This document shows, one piece after another, positions 6,407 to 13,739 of a DNA stretch of 15,629 nt. Source of the DNA: JACPIL01 sp964362365 (GTDB lineage Archaea > Nanobdellota > Nanobdellia > Woesearchaeales > GW2011-AR9); contig CAYIEF010000027.1 in assembly GCA_964362365.1 (NCBI GenBank), forward strand, positions 1-15,629. The letters run 5' to 3'. Position numbers and translations under genes: made by a program. How positions within the stretch are numbered: position 1 is the stretch's first letter; the number at the start of each line of letters is the position of its first letter. Below the pieces are notes generated by a model that saw only the letters and a list, made by a program, of their open reading frames with translations, did not search any database and was not told where the DNA came from.

Positions 6407-7827
6407 GCTATTATTGTCCCTTTGTTGTTTAATATTGAATAAAGTTCGTTTGGTTTAAGTTCTAATTTTTCCATAACTCTTTGTGCTCCATAACCTTTGT
6501 CAATATAATATTGATATTTTTTATACGTTCTTTCTCTAAAATTATCGAGGTATTTCTTTAGATTATCCCTCTTGTATCTGCAATAATTGAGGTTTATGTT
6601 TTTTGAGAATATTTCGCCAGTTTCAAGTTTCTGTGAACAGATAAAGCGAAACATCTTACTTCCTTCTTTAGCTTTTCTGGTATATGAAAGAATTTTGCCT
6701 GTTTCAATTCCTTTTTTGTCCAGAAACCACTTTATCTCTCCCAAGAACTGCAAGCGGTTTTGTTCGACCATTTCATCCCCAGTGATGCCAAATTCAATTC
6801 TGACTCCACCTTTTTGATTTGAAGAAATGCCAATCTCACTCCCAAATAACGATCCATAAAACTCCCGTTCCGCTCCTTCTGACAATCTTATCCAGGCAGG
6901 CACGATTAAGTCTACCTTAGTCTTATTACCGATTGGTGCACCTAGTGCTGCAAAGAAACGTATGATGTTCCTATTTGTATTTTGATAGCAGAAAGATGTT
7001 CCGTTCCTTCCCCCTTGAATTGTTCTCATGTTGTTATCAATGCTATAGCCAAATATTTTCATTAAATCAATACCAAATTCTTCCGTAGCTTCTAATTCAG
7101 AACTAGAAAGGAAAATAGCGTTTAAATTTGCAAAAATTCCGCCATCACCAAAAGTAGTGCCCAATACTTTAGCAATTAACGGTAATTTTTTATTATCGAT
7201 TTTGAATGGTAATAATTTTCTTTTCTTTAACCATTGCGTGGTTTGAATAGGTGTTGGGATGTGTTTTCTGGCATGCCACCGGCGGGTTTTTCCTATTGGT
7301 TGATTCATAGCTTTAGCAATTTTTTTGTATCCCCAAGTAGGATGCGCCGTTCTAATTCTCTGATACTGGTAATAAAGTACACATTGTTCTTGTTGGCGTT
7401 TATCGTAAGTATTAAAGATATCATGTTCATCGATAATGATATCTTCCGCCTGAGCAACAACTTCATCTCCTTTTTTGATTTGTTGTGCTTCTACGTACTC
7501 TGTCTTTCCATTTTTCCAAATAGCGATTTTATGTTCCGGAGTAACGATGAGTTCTTTATTCTCGGAAGTTGTAAGTTTTATCATTTCGCCAACATAATCA
7601 TATCTGTTGCATGATAAAACTTCGACTGGAGAAATAGAACCATTTGTTTCACCCTGGGCCGCAAGTTCATTCTTAGGAAGGAAAATAGCTTCGTAATTCT
7701 TTTCATCTTTTTTCAAAATTTTCCTTGAATACTCTTTTAGCTTTCGATCAACAAACTCTCCCAAATTTCCGTTTACTAAGTTATTTTTGTTTTCTACAAA
7801 AGCGATATTGTTACTACTATTAAATGA
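6290..7827 (-). mobile_element. LonB intein with LAGLIDADG endonuclease, split in two frames
   Basis: The element begins at Ser214 of the upstream frame, directly after HDPFQ, and ends at Asn39 of the downstream frame, directly before SGGLGTP. Removing it restores a continuous LonB. Block A is the degenerate SFNSSNNIAFVEN with Ser as first nucleophile, and block B is VTPEH (Thr309, His312). The homing endonuclease has two LAGLIDADG-like motifs, LGTTFGDGG (Asp441) and SLFGSEIG (Glu544). It also has a helix-turn-helix-like stretch near residues 378-400 and another at the end of the frame. The length of 1538 bases is not a multiple of three, which reflects the frame break at 6403-6406. It is more AT-rich than the exteins. 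Confidence 0.85.
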
Positions 7828-8466
7828 CTGGAACGGGTCATGAAGCACGTCTCCTAACAACGCTCCGGCATGCGCTCCGGTAGCGTCGAAGAATGGCGCT
7901 ATTTTTTTGTTATAGTTATCGACGATAACTTTTGGCGCGATATTCTTTGGCGCCTGGAACATGCGCGGGCCCATGTTGAGGGAAAGATAAGTCATGAGTA
8001 TCATTATACCAAATACTACCCCTGCTGCCGCAGTCATGATAGAGGCTTCTACCGTCCCATATTTACTAAATTGTTTCCAAGTTAACCAACTAAAAATGGC
8101 TCCAATCCCTAAAAAAATAAGTAAATAAAATGTATTATTTTTCATAGACTGATTGGCATCTAAAAGATATTTCTGTGCTTCATCTCTGCCTTTTCCCGCA
8201 TTGAGGGTTTTGATGTAAGGATTATTTTCGTCGTTAAGATTAGGATAGGCAAGGGTATCTTTCAGGTCTGATTTTGGCAGAAGCTCTGCTAAAGCCATTC
8301 CTAGCATGGACTTACCTGTTCCTGGTTCTCCGATGAGAAGGACGTGCCTGCGTTGCTGGGCAGCTTTCTTGATGATCTTTACTGCTTCATCCTGCCCGAG
8401 GACTTGGTCTACGATACCTTCCGGTACTTTGATATTTTTTGTGGAAATGTTTTTTTCTGATTTCAT
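6403..8466 (-). CDS. lonB: LonB protease, N-terminal part fused to an N-intein and endonuclease
   Basis: Residues 1-213 are the LonB N-terminus. The Walker A motif is GEPGTGKS (46-53), two hydrophobic spans at about 112-130 and 142-163 form the membrane anchor typical of archaeal LonB, and HAGALLGDVLHDPFQ leads to the conserved insertion point. From Ser214 to residue 687 the sequence is an N-intein plus LAGLIDADG endonuclease, ending in a helix-turn-helix-like tail and a TGA. The Walker A half of the ATPase is thus separated from Walker B and the protease, which lie on the next frame. Function requires either trans-splicing or repair of a frameshift. A TATA-like GTTTTTAAACA region near 8522-8530 may serve as promoter; no Shine-Dalgarno is visible. 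Confidence 0.93.
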   Translation of the reverse strand: MKSEKNISTKNIKVPEGIVDQVLGQDEAVKIIKKAAQQRRHVLLIGEPGTGKSMLGMALAELLPKSDLKDTLAYPNLNDENNPYIKTLNAGKGRDEAQKYLLDANQSMKNNTFYLLIFLGIGAIFSWLTWKQFSKYGTVEASIMTAAAGVVFGIMILMTYLSLNMGPRMFQAPKNIAPKVIVDNYNKKIAPFFDATGAHAGALLGDVLHDPFQSFNSSNNIAFVENKNNLVNGNLGEFVDRKLKEYSRKILKKDEKNYEAIFLPKNELAAQGETNGSISPVEVLSCNRYDYVGEMIKLTTSENKELIVTPEHKIAIWKNGKTEYVEAQQIKKGDEVVAQAEDIIIDEHDIFNTYDKRQQEQCVLYYQYQRIRTAHPTWGYKKIAKAMNQPIGKTRRWHARKHIPTPIQTTQWLKKRKLLPFKIDNKKLPLIAKVLGTTFGDGGIFANLNAIFLSSSELEATEEFGIDLMKIFGYSIDNNMRTIQGGRNGTSFCYQNTNRNIIRFFAALGAPIGNKTKVDLIVPAWIRLSEGAEREFYGSLFGSEIGISSNQKGGVRIEFGITGDEMVEQNRLQFLGEIKWFLDKKGIETGKILSYTRKAKEGSKMFRFICSQKLETGEIFSKNINLNYCRYKRDNLKKYLDNFRERTYKKYQYYIDKGYGAQRVMEKLELKPNELYSILNNKGTIIA

Positions 8467-8557
8467 CTATTCTAGAACATCTATCTGGTGGTGACTCTTT
8501 ATGGTTGTTTTTAGCTTTATTGTTTAAAAATGTTGTGGAGAAATAGGCTCGATTAAA

Positions 8558-8797
8558 CTACGGTCTAGGCTTTCCGCAGCAAGCGCATTCCGATTCTCCT
8601 AAGCCTAAGTACTTTTGCACAGGGTGATCGCACTCTTCAACTGATATGTTTGCTTTTTGGTAGCGCAGGACAACTTCGGTTTCACATCGTCTTAGTTTCT
8701 CTGCGGCCTCTTCTACTTTTTGGTAAAGGGTATCATAAATAGTTTTATAATTTTCCCGAGCTGTTATCAAATCCGAGATATCCGGTAACTCTGCCAT
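8558..8797 (-). CDS. hypothetical 79-aa protein with a Cys/His-rich tail
   Basis: No family is recognised. Residues 1-50 are likely a long helix or coiled coil (RENYKTIYDTLYQKVEEAAE). The tail contains Cys56, His58, Cys71, Cys73 and Cys74 (ECDHP, then ECACCGKPRP), which could bind a metal. The start lies two bases after the scpA stop on the same strand, so it is almost certainly co-transcribed with scpA and may be a partner of that complex (inference). Confidence 0.65.
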   Translation of the reverse strand: MAELPDISDLITARENYKTIYDTLYQKVEEAAEKLRRCETEVVLRYQKANISVEECDHPVQKYLGLGESECACCGKPRP

Positions 8798-8799
8798 TT

Positions 8800-9543
8800 T
8801 CAGCTGATCAATTTATTTCTTCCTTTCTTAACCAAACTAATCACAATCTCATCAAAATGCTTCTGCTGTTCCATCTCGATCTTCTGTTCATTCTCCAGAT
8901 GCAGCAAGGGCATGAATGTGTACACTTTTTCCTGCTTCCCTGCTTTAGGCGGCAGAAGTCTAGTATAGGTGATTTTAGTATCCTTGTCTTTGTTAGAGTA
9001 ATAGGTAATTTTGTGGTATACGTCTCTGATCACGTCAAGGATATCTATTTTTCTATGCGGGCGATGAGGGTAAGGCGTGAGTCTTTGCTGTTCAAGGATT
9101 CTTTTTTTAGTTGCCATAGCTCTCTGCAAGGCGTCGACCAGATCATGCACGGATACTTTTCTGTTTCGGGGCTGCGGGTTTCTGGGGATTAATTGCGGAT
9201 GTGTTAAATTAGGATTACGGAGCCGTTCTTCCACTTCTCCGAACAATTCGTCTTCGGGAATTTCATCGGTTCGATTCAGTAATCTGTCAAGATTAGAAAT
9301 ATCGTTTTCGACCAGATGGGTGGCTTTGATTTTTAATAAAATAGCCGCGGCAAGTACAATCTTGCCTGAAATCTTCAAGTCATGTTGCTGTGCTTTCTTG
9401 ATGACCCGGATAAATTTCTGCGTTAACAGGGAAATGTTTATGTCCCAGGGATCCATCTGTTCGCTCTCTACTAAATCGTAGATGATCTTTTTCCAGCCTA
9501 ATTCATCCTGGTTCAACAACAATTCTACTAATTTTTCCTGCAT
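8800..9543 (-). CDS. scpA: segregation and condensation protein A (kleisin)
   Basis: ScpA is the kleisin that bridges the heads of SMC proteins in chromosome condensation. The N-terminal region has the family pattern (WKKIIYDLVESEQMDPWDINI, then LLTQKFIRVIKKA and ISGKIVLAAAILLKIKA at about residues 58-74). The C-terminal region YTFMPLLHLENEQKIEMEQ is the winged-helix part typical of archaeal ScpA. The length of 247 aa is normal. No smc or scpB lies in the window. A TATA-like CATTTAAAG is centred 26 bases before the ATG, so the message is probably leaderless. Confidence 0.9.
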   Translation of the reverse strand: MQEKLVELLLNQDELGWKKIIYDLVESEQMDPWDINISLLTQKFIRVIKKAQQHDLKISGKIVLAAAILLKIKATHLVENDISNLDRLLNRTDEIPEDELFGEVEERLRNPNLTHPQLIPRNPQPRNRKVSVHDLVDALQRAMATKKRILEQQRLTPYPHRPHRKIDILDVIRDVYHKITYYSNKDKDTKITYTRLLPPKAGKQEKVYTFMPLLHLENEQKIEMEQQKHFDEIVISLVKKGRNKLIS

Positions 9544-9564
9544 GCACTTCAGAAGTCTCTGAAA

Positions 9565-9573
9565 CTTTAAATG
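9565..9573 (-). promoter_or_regulatory. TATA box for scpA
   Basis: The minus strand reads CATTTAAAG, centred about 26 bases upstream of the scpA ATG at 9543, as expected for leaderless archaeal transcription. Confidence 0.45.
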
Positions 9574-9597
9574 TTTATTGTTTTTAAATCAAATAAG

Positions 9598-9814
9598 CAG
9601 AAATCTCCAGGATTCATCCTTGGAGATGTCCTGAGCAAAGCAACGACTTTGCTTGGACGCAAGAAATAAAGAAACCACTTTATTTCTGCGCTGAAATCGG
9701 GTAGTTTCCTGATTTCATGCGCCAGAAAGATGGTTGTCTTTCTGTGCGAATGCTCGTCAATGGGCGGGAGATTTCGCTATATTTGATTGTAGAAAATCCG
9801 TCTCAGGATTTTCT
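9598..9814. repeat. tandem hairpin array 1
   Basis: This non-coding stretch is a chain of perfect or near-perfect hairpins. They are 9603-9627 (ATCTCC stem, bulged), 9635-9652 (GCAAAG stem, loop CAACGA), 9662-9687 (AGAAATAAAG stem, loop AAACCA), 9692-9717 (TGAAATCGGG stem, loop TAGTTT), 9723-9744 (CAGAAAGA stem, loop TGGTTG) and 9791-9814 (AGAAAATCC stem, loop GTCTCA). Five loops are exactly 6 bases. The middle hairpins are joined by self-complementary linkers GCGC, TGCGC and TGCG. A looser hairpin, GCGAA with TTCGC, spans 9746-9777. The array lies between the divergent scpA and hydrolase promoters and has no protein-coding character. It is not CRISPR, since the stems differ in sequence. It may be a structured RNA or a DNA element. 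Confidence 0.75.
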
Positions 9815-9846
9815 TTAAATTAGGAAGTAGCTTATTTACCATAAAG

Positions 9847-9856
9847 CATATAAAAA
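9847..9856 (+). promoter_or_regulatory. TATA box for the DDAH-like gene
   Basis: CATATAAAAA is centred about 25 bases before the ATG at 9876. No Shine-Dalgarno intervenes, so transcription probably starts at or next to the start codon. Confidence 0.55.
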
Positions 9857-9875
9857 TGGTAATTCTCTTCTCCCT

Positions 9876-10757
9876 ATGAAGTGCAAAAAGGTCATAGTCT
9901 GCACCCCCAATGAGTGGTATGCAGAAGGAATAACACCTGGCGAAGTAAGGAAAAAATTTGGAAAACCAGACTACCGCGTAGCTTTAGAACAACACCAAGC
10001 GTACTGCGATGCTCTTCGCCAGACGGGAGTAACTGAAATAATTGATCTGGCCAGCTACCGGGAGAAATTCAGCCGGCTTACTAGCTGGAGCGATGAATCG
10101 CCAGGCCATTTTTCTCCCGACGATTGTTTTGTTGAAGATCTGGCCCTGGTTACTGAGCATGGGGTGATTTTAACCAATCCCGGCCATCCTCAGCGCCGCC
10201 AGGAAGTTAATTTCATGAATTATGCGCTTGACTTTTGTTTGGGATATCCTATAATCGGACGGATACAAGATCCCGGATATCTTGATGGCGGTGATGTGGT
10301 AAGAGTTGAGAATCATTATTTCTTGGGGTATTCTGATAGGGGGAACGATATTCGCACTAACCATGCCGGTTTAAATCAACTCGAAACCATTTTGAAAAAG
10401 TTCGGCTATACCTCTTCCAGAATCCCGGTACGTGAGCCGCTTCATCTTTCGACTGGTTCCAGTTTTATCGGCAAAAGAACAGTATTAACCATTTCCGAGT
10501 TTCTTCCTTATTACTTTAATACTATCGAGAACAGCGTGGTTAGCAGTGTCATTGCTGTTGCTGTAGGATCGGATGAATATGCCACGAACACCAGATTTGT
10601 CAATGAGCATGTTCTTATGCCGGCTGGTTTCCCGGCAATGAAAATGATGGTTCGAGATCTTGGCCGCAAAATTACAGAACTGAATATGTCAGAATTCAGA
10701 AAACAAAATGGAAGCACCACTTGCCTTTCTCTATTGATACCAAACACTCTCAAATGA
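9876..10757 (+). CDS. dimethylarginine dimethylaminohydrolase / arginine-deiminase superfamily protein
   Basis: The protein belongs to the guanidino-group modifying fold. The conserved acidic pair is in FVEDLALV (Glu87, Asp88), the LDGGDVV motif lies at 136-142, the catalytic His is His190 in PLHLSTGSSF, and the nucleophilic Cys is Cys283 in STTCLSLLI near the C-terminus. At 293 aa and with this spacing it resembles DDAH, which converts methylated arginines to citrulline. The physiological substrate in an archaeon is unknown, and plain arginine or another guanidine compound is possible. It stands alone with its own promoter next to the hairpin array. Confidence 0.88.
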   Translation: MKCKKVIVCTPNEWYAEGITPGEVRKKFGKPDYRVALEQHQAYCDALRQTGVTEIIDLASYREKFSRLTSWSDESPGHFSPDDCFVEDLALVTEHGVILTNPGHPQRRQEVNFMNYALDFCLGYPIIGRIQDPGYLDGGDVVRVENHYFLGYSDRGNDIRTNHAGLNQLETILKKFGYTSSRIPVREPLHLSTGSSFIGKRTVLTISEFLPYYFNTIENSVVSSVIAVAVGSDEYATNTRFVNEHVLMPAGFPAMKMMVRDLGRKITELNMSEFRKQNGSTTCLSLLIPNTLK

Positions 10758-10828
10758 TCATCGATACTACTTCTCGTGAATAACAATCTTTAAAAAGAGC
10801 AAGCCGTCGAGAAAGAGCGGTGAGAAAA

Positions 10829-12238
10829 ATGGGTGCGTTTTTTGGCAAATTAATGGTTTTGTTTTTCATTGCTTTAGTACTACCTTCTACCGTTCTTGCA
10901 GACGAATCTGTTTCGCTCAATGCCGTTCCCACTTCCGGGAAAGCGCCGTTATCAGTGTCATTCAATCTGACCTCGTCGGAAGAAGTTCTTTCAGTCTCCT
11001 GGGATTTTAATGGAGATGGGGCGGCAGACAGCACTGAACTTTTACCAGAATATACCTATGCAGCAGGGAAATATACTGCTTCCGCCAATGTAACTACCGC
11101 CAGCGGCAGCACTGTTGTATCGACGACAATAACAGTGGAAGAGCCGTTCAGCGTTTCGGTTCTCGCTGCGCCATTGTCAGGTATTGCTCCTTTGAATGTG
11201 AAATTTACGGCAAGTGTTTCAGAATTTCAAGATAAAAATACTCCTTTTATGTTTTCTTGGGATTTCAATAACGATGGAGTGGTTGACAGCGTTGAGCAGA
11301 ATCCCAGCTATACTTTTGAAAATGTCGGCGATGCTGTAGTTAAGTTGGAGGTTGCTGATGCTTCGTCTTCTGCTGAAAGCAAAGTCATTAAAAAAATACC
11401 TGTCACTGTAAGCTCCTATGATTCAAAGGCCAACATTGTTTCATATTTTCCTGCCTCTCTTCAATTGAAAGAGAACCAAGTGACATTTATAGTGGAAAAC
11501 AAAGGTTCCCAGCCGATTAAAGATATTAGCGCAAAGGTAGTGGGAGAGGGAATACAGCACTTAAGTTCTACTACGATTTCTCGTCTAAAGCCGGGAGAGC
11601 AGGATTCGCTTACGGTGAGAATGAATGTCCTGAAAGACGGCGAAATTACTGCTTCGGTGAAGATTGATGAGAAGATTTTTCCGGTGACCTTTGCGGTTGC
11701 TGAACAGGTAAAAGTAAATAAGGAAGAGGTAGAATTAAAACTGAAAGAATTGAAACAAAAACTGCAGGCGCAGGAAGATTTGTATTATGAAAAGAAAGCG
11801 GAAAATTATATTGTGGCAGAAATATTTGAAAATATTAAAGCGACCAAGAAACAGCTGCAGGATGCCCAGCAGCAAATATTAACAAACAATCTGTTGGAAG
11901 CAAAAGTTAATGTTGATCTGGCAGGACCAGCGATAGAAGATATCACTTATCGTTTAGCGGATGCTCAAAAGCCTAAGCAAACCCCATTATTGTGGCTGAA
12001 GGAGAATGCGGTAGCTATTACTGCTATCATTGCCGCGGTAGGAACGTTAAGCGGGGTAGCGGTAAAAGTGACTAAAGGAGCGAAAAAGTTAGGAGAGGAC
12101 GTGAAAGAGAAGTTTTCAAAGAAAGAAGAGAAAGGCAAGAATGCTCTCGAGAAAGATAGGGATGAAGAGGAAAAAGAGGATGATGACGAAGAAAAAGAAG
12201 AACCGCCAAATGATGCTAAAGAAAATTCTGAAAAATGA
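10829..12238 (+). CDS. secreted, membrane-anchored PKD-domain protein
   Basis: A signal peptide (GKLMVLFFIALVLPSTVLAD) leads into two PKD-type beta-sandwich repeats, with the hallmarks SWDFNGDG and SWDFNNDG and following YTY or YTF turns. A third beta-rich domain of about 100 residues comes next (FPASLQLKENQVTFIVENKG), then a coiled coil (EEVELKLKELKQKLQAQE). A C-terminal membrane span (AVAITAIIAAVGTLSGVAV) and a short basic then highly acidic tail end the protein. It should therefore sit in the membrane with its PKD domains outside, as in adhesins or S-layer-linked proteins. A GTG at 10820 is in frame, but I prefer the ATG at 10829 because GGTGA lies five bases before it. It converges on the tRNA gene. 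Confidence 0.8.
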   Translation: MGAFFGKLMVLFFIALVLPSTVLADESVSLNAVPTSGKAPLSVSFNLTSSEEVLSVSWDFNGDGAADSTELLPEYTYAAGKYTASANVTTASGSTVVSTTITVEEPFSVSVLAAPLSGIAPLNVKFTASVSEFQDKNTPFMFSWDFNNDGVVDSVEQNPSYTFENVGDAVVKLEVADASSSAESKVIKKIPVTVSSYDSKANIVSYFPASLQLKENQVTFIVENKGSQPIKDISAKVVGEGIQHLSSTTISRLKPGEQDSLTVRMNVLKDGEITASVKIDEKIFPVTFAVAEQVKVNKEEVELKLKELKQKLQAQEDLYYEKKAENYIVAEIFENIKATKKQLQDAQQQILTNNLLEAKVNVDLAGPAIEDITYRLADAQKPKQTPLLWLKENAVAITAIIAAVGTLSGVAVKVTKGAKKLGEDVKEKFSKKEEKGKNALEKDRDEEEKEDDDEEKEEPPNDAKENSEK

Positions 12239-12239
12239 G

Positions 12240-12396
12240 TGGGCCCGGCCGGACATTCGCGCTGCGATCAAGGTGGCCTCCGTCGTGGGGTTTCCGAAGG
12301 AACACCCCACTTGAGGAACTTGCCTAGATTGCTGGCATTCGAACCGGCGACATCCGCCTTGTAAGGGCAGCATCATAGCCGCTAGACCACGAGCCC
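12240..12396 (-). tRNA. tRNA-Val (anticodon UAC) with an intron in the T loop
   Basis: The mature parts fold as a standard tRNA: acceptor GGGCTCG pairing with CGGGCCC (one G-U) and discriminator A; a D arm with GGTCTAG; an anticodon stem CTGCC/GGCGG around loop CTTACAA, giving anticodon TAC (valine); and T stem GCCGG/CCGGC. The T loop TTCGAAT is interrupted after its sixth base. The exons are 12338-12396 and 12240-12253, 73 bases after splicing. The discriminator lies two bases from the stop of the convergent PKD gene, CCA is not encoded, and a T-run follows. Confidence 0.92.
12254..12337 (-). other. tRNA intron at T-loop position 59/60 (84 bases)
   Basis: The junctions fit a bulge-helix-bulge. 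T stem GCCGG/CCGGC is the outer helix, exon TTCG pairs with intron CGAA as the 4-bp central helix, and bulges AAT and TGT carry the two cut sites. The inner helix is imperfect. Cutting between bulge bases two and three restores TTCGAAT exactly. Inside, GTGGGG pairs with CCCCAC around a TTCC/GGAA extension. The boundary can slide by one T. Confidence 0.85.
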
Positions 12397-12420
12397 AATA
12401 TAGGCTATTTTTCTAGGTTT

Positions 12421-12430
12421 GTTTATTAAG
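12421..12430 (-). promoter_or_regulatory. TATA box for tRNA-Val
   Basis: The minus strand reads CTTAATAAAC, centred about 30 bases before the first base of the tRNA. This fits archaeal tRNA promoters, where transcription starts a few bases before the mature end. Confidence 0.5.
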
Positions 12431-12483
12431 TTTTTGGGTTTAAAGAGCAAGATTTATCTAAAACAATCTTTTTTCATAGAACT

Positions 12484-13695
12484 ATGAATGATATGGGCAT
12501 CTACCAACCGGCAGAAGATTCGTACTTCTTTCAGAAATTTGTCAGACGGTATGCTACCGGCAGGGTTTTAGATGTAGGAACCGGCTCAGGAATCCAGGCG
12601 CTGACGGCTATGGGAGTGCCCAGCGTGCGGGAAGTTGTGGCGTTAGACATCAATCCGAAAGCTGTTGAAGCATTAAAGCAAGAAATTGAGAAACGGAAAC
12701 TGCGCAAAATTAAAGCAGTGAAAAGTGATCTCTTTGAAGCAGTTGAAGGTTCTTTTAATGTAGTTATTTTTAACCCGCCTTATCTTCCTCAGGATAAAGG
12801 AATTGAGGATAAGGCAATTTATGGCGGCAAGAAAGGCTGGGAGATTTCCGAACGCTTCTTCAAAGATGTTTCAAATCATTTATTCCCAGACGGAATAGTC
12901 TTGTTTTTGTTTTCTTCACTGACTAACAAGCAGAAAATTGAAGAAATCCTGGAGCATAACTTGCTGCAGTGGGAAGAGCTGGGAAGGGAAAAAATTGCCT
13001 TTGAAGAATTATTTGTTTATAGAATAACCAAAACACCACTGCTTCGCCAATTGGAAGGAAAACTGCTGCGCAATGTTCATTATTTTGCGGAAGGAAAGCG
13101 GGGAATAGTATATACTGCCCAGTTTGACAAGAGCTTGGTGATAAAAAAACAGATTCCAATGAAGCGTAGAACTATAACTGTTGCTATTAAAGTTAAGAAG
13201 AAAGATAGTAAGTCTACCGATGCGATTGCCAGCGAAGTGCATTGGCTGAAGGTGCTGAATGAGCGTGCTATCGGTCCGCGGATGATGTTCTCTGGCGAAG
13301 ACTACGTTGCCTATGAATTTGCGGAAGGAGAATATATCGAAGAGTGGTTGCCGAAAGCATCAAGGGAAGATATCCAGAAAGTATTGAAGCAGGTGTTCCA
13401 GCAGTGTTATGTGATGGATAAATTGCAGGTGAATAAAGAAGAGATGCACCATCCGCTGAAACATATTATTGTTGATACAAATGGAAATGCAACGTTAATT
13501 GATTTCGAACGCTGTTATGAAACCGAGAAGCCGCACAATGTCACGCAATTTGCTGATTTTGTGGGCAAGCATCTGGCAATGTTAGTGAAGAAAGGGTTTG
13601 ATTTCTCATTGGAAGAATTAAGGGAAGCGGCTGCGAAGTATAAAGAAACGTATAATGCGAAGGAGTTTGAGAAGATTGTAGGGTTGTTGAGGTAG
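12484..13695 (+). CDS. HemK2/Mtq2-type methyltransferase fused to a COG2112-type kinase domain
   Basis: Residues 1-185 are an AdoMet methyltransferase of the HemK2/Mtq2 type. YQPAEDSYFF is at 7-16, the AdoMet loop VLDVGTGSGIQAL at 28-40, and the glutamine-methylation motif NPPY at 97-100. It lacks the N-terminal domain of bacterial PrmC, so release factor aRF1 is the likely substrate. Residues 186-360 are a predicted Ser/Thr-kinase-like domain of the archaeal COG2112 type: GKRGIVY loop (204-210), AIK lysine (Lys236), Glu251, MHHPLKH (321-327) and IDFERC (339-344). The usual kinase HxD catalytic loop is replaced by the HHPLKH form. The two parts make one uninterrupted 403-aa frame, perhaps linking translation termination to a signalling or ATP-dependent step (inference). 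Confidence 0.88.
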   Translation: MNDMGIYQPAEDSYFFQKFVRRYATGRVLDVGTGSGIQALTAMGVPSVREVVALDINPKAVEALKQEIEKRKLRKIKAVKSDLFEAVEGSFNVVIFNPPYLPQDKGIEDKAIYGGKKGWEISERFFKDVSNHLFPDGIVLFLFSSLTNKQKIEEILEHNLLQWEELGREKIAFEELFVYRITKTPLLRQLEGKLLRNVHYFAEGKRGIVYTAQFDKSLVIKKQIPMKRRTITVAIKVKKKDSKSTDAIASEVHWLKVLNERAIGPRMMFSGEDYVAYEFAEGEYIEEWLPKASREDIQKVLKQVFQQCYVMDKLQVNKEEMHHPLKHIIVDTNGNATLIDFERCYETEKPHNVTQFADFVGKHLAMLVKKGFDFSLEELREAAAKYKETYNAKEFEKIVGLLR

Positions 13696-13708
13696 AAAGT
13701 TGCATAAT

Positions 13709-13717
13709 CTATTTAAG
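13709..13717 (+). promoter_or_regulatory. TATA box for the 106-aa gene
   Basis: CTATTTAAG is centred 27 bases before the ATG at 13740, with no Shine-Dalgarno between, matching a leaderless archaeal promoter. Confidence 0.5.
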
Positions 13718-13739
13718 TTAGTTTTATTAAAGCATTAAA

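Noticed and set aside
6403..6430. Programmed ribosomal frameshift joining the two lonB frames
   Set aside because: No slippery heptamer or following stable structure was seen at the junction; re-initiation at ATGA is simpler. It is not formally excluded.
9598..9814. CRISPR array or group of identical repeats
   Set aside because: The stems differ from unit to unit and there are no constant repeats with variable spacers of fixed size.
9598..9814. Known structural RNA such as SRP RNA or RNase P RNA
   Set aside because: I could not find the conserved loops of either. The simple chain of separate hairpins does not match their folds, though a covariance search would be needed to be certain.
10820..10828. 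GTG start for the PKD protein
   Set aside because: The GTG lies inside the GGTGA ribosome-binding site of the ATG at 10829, so the ATG is preferred.
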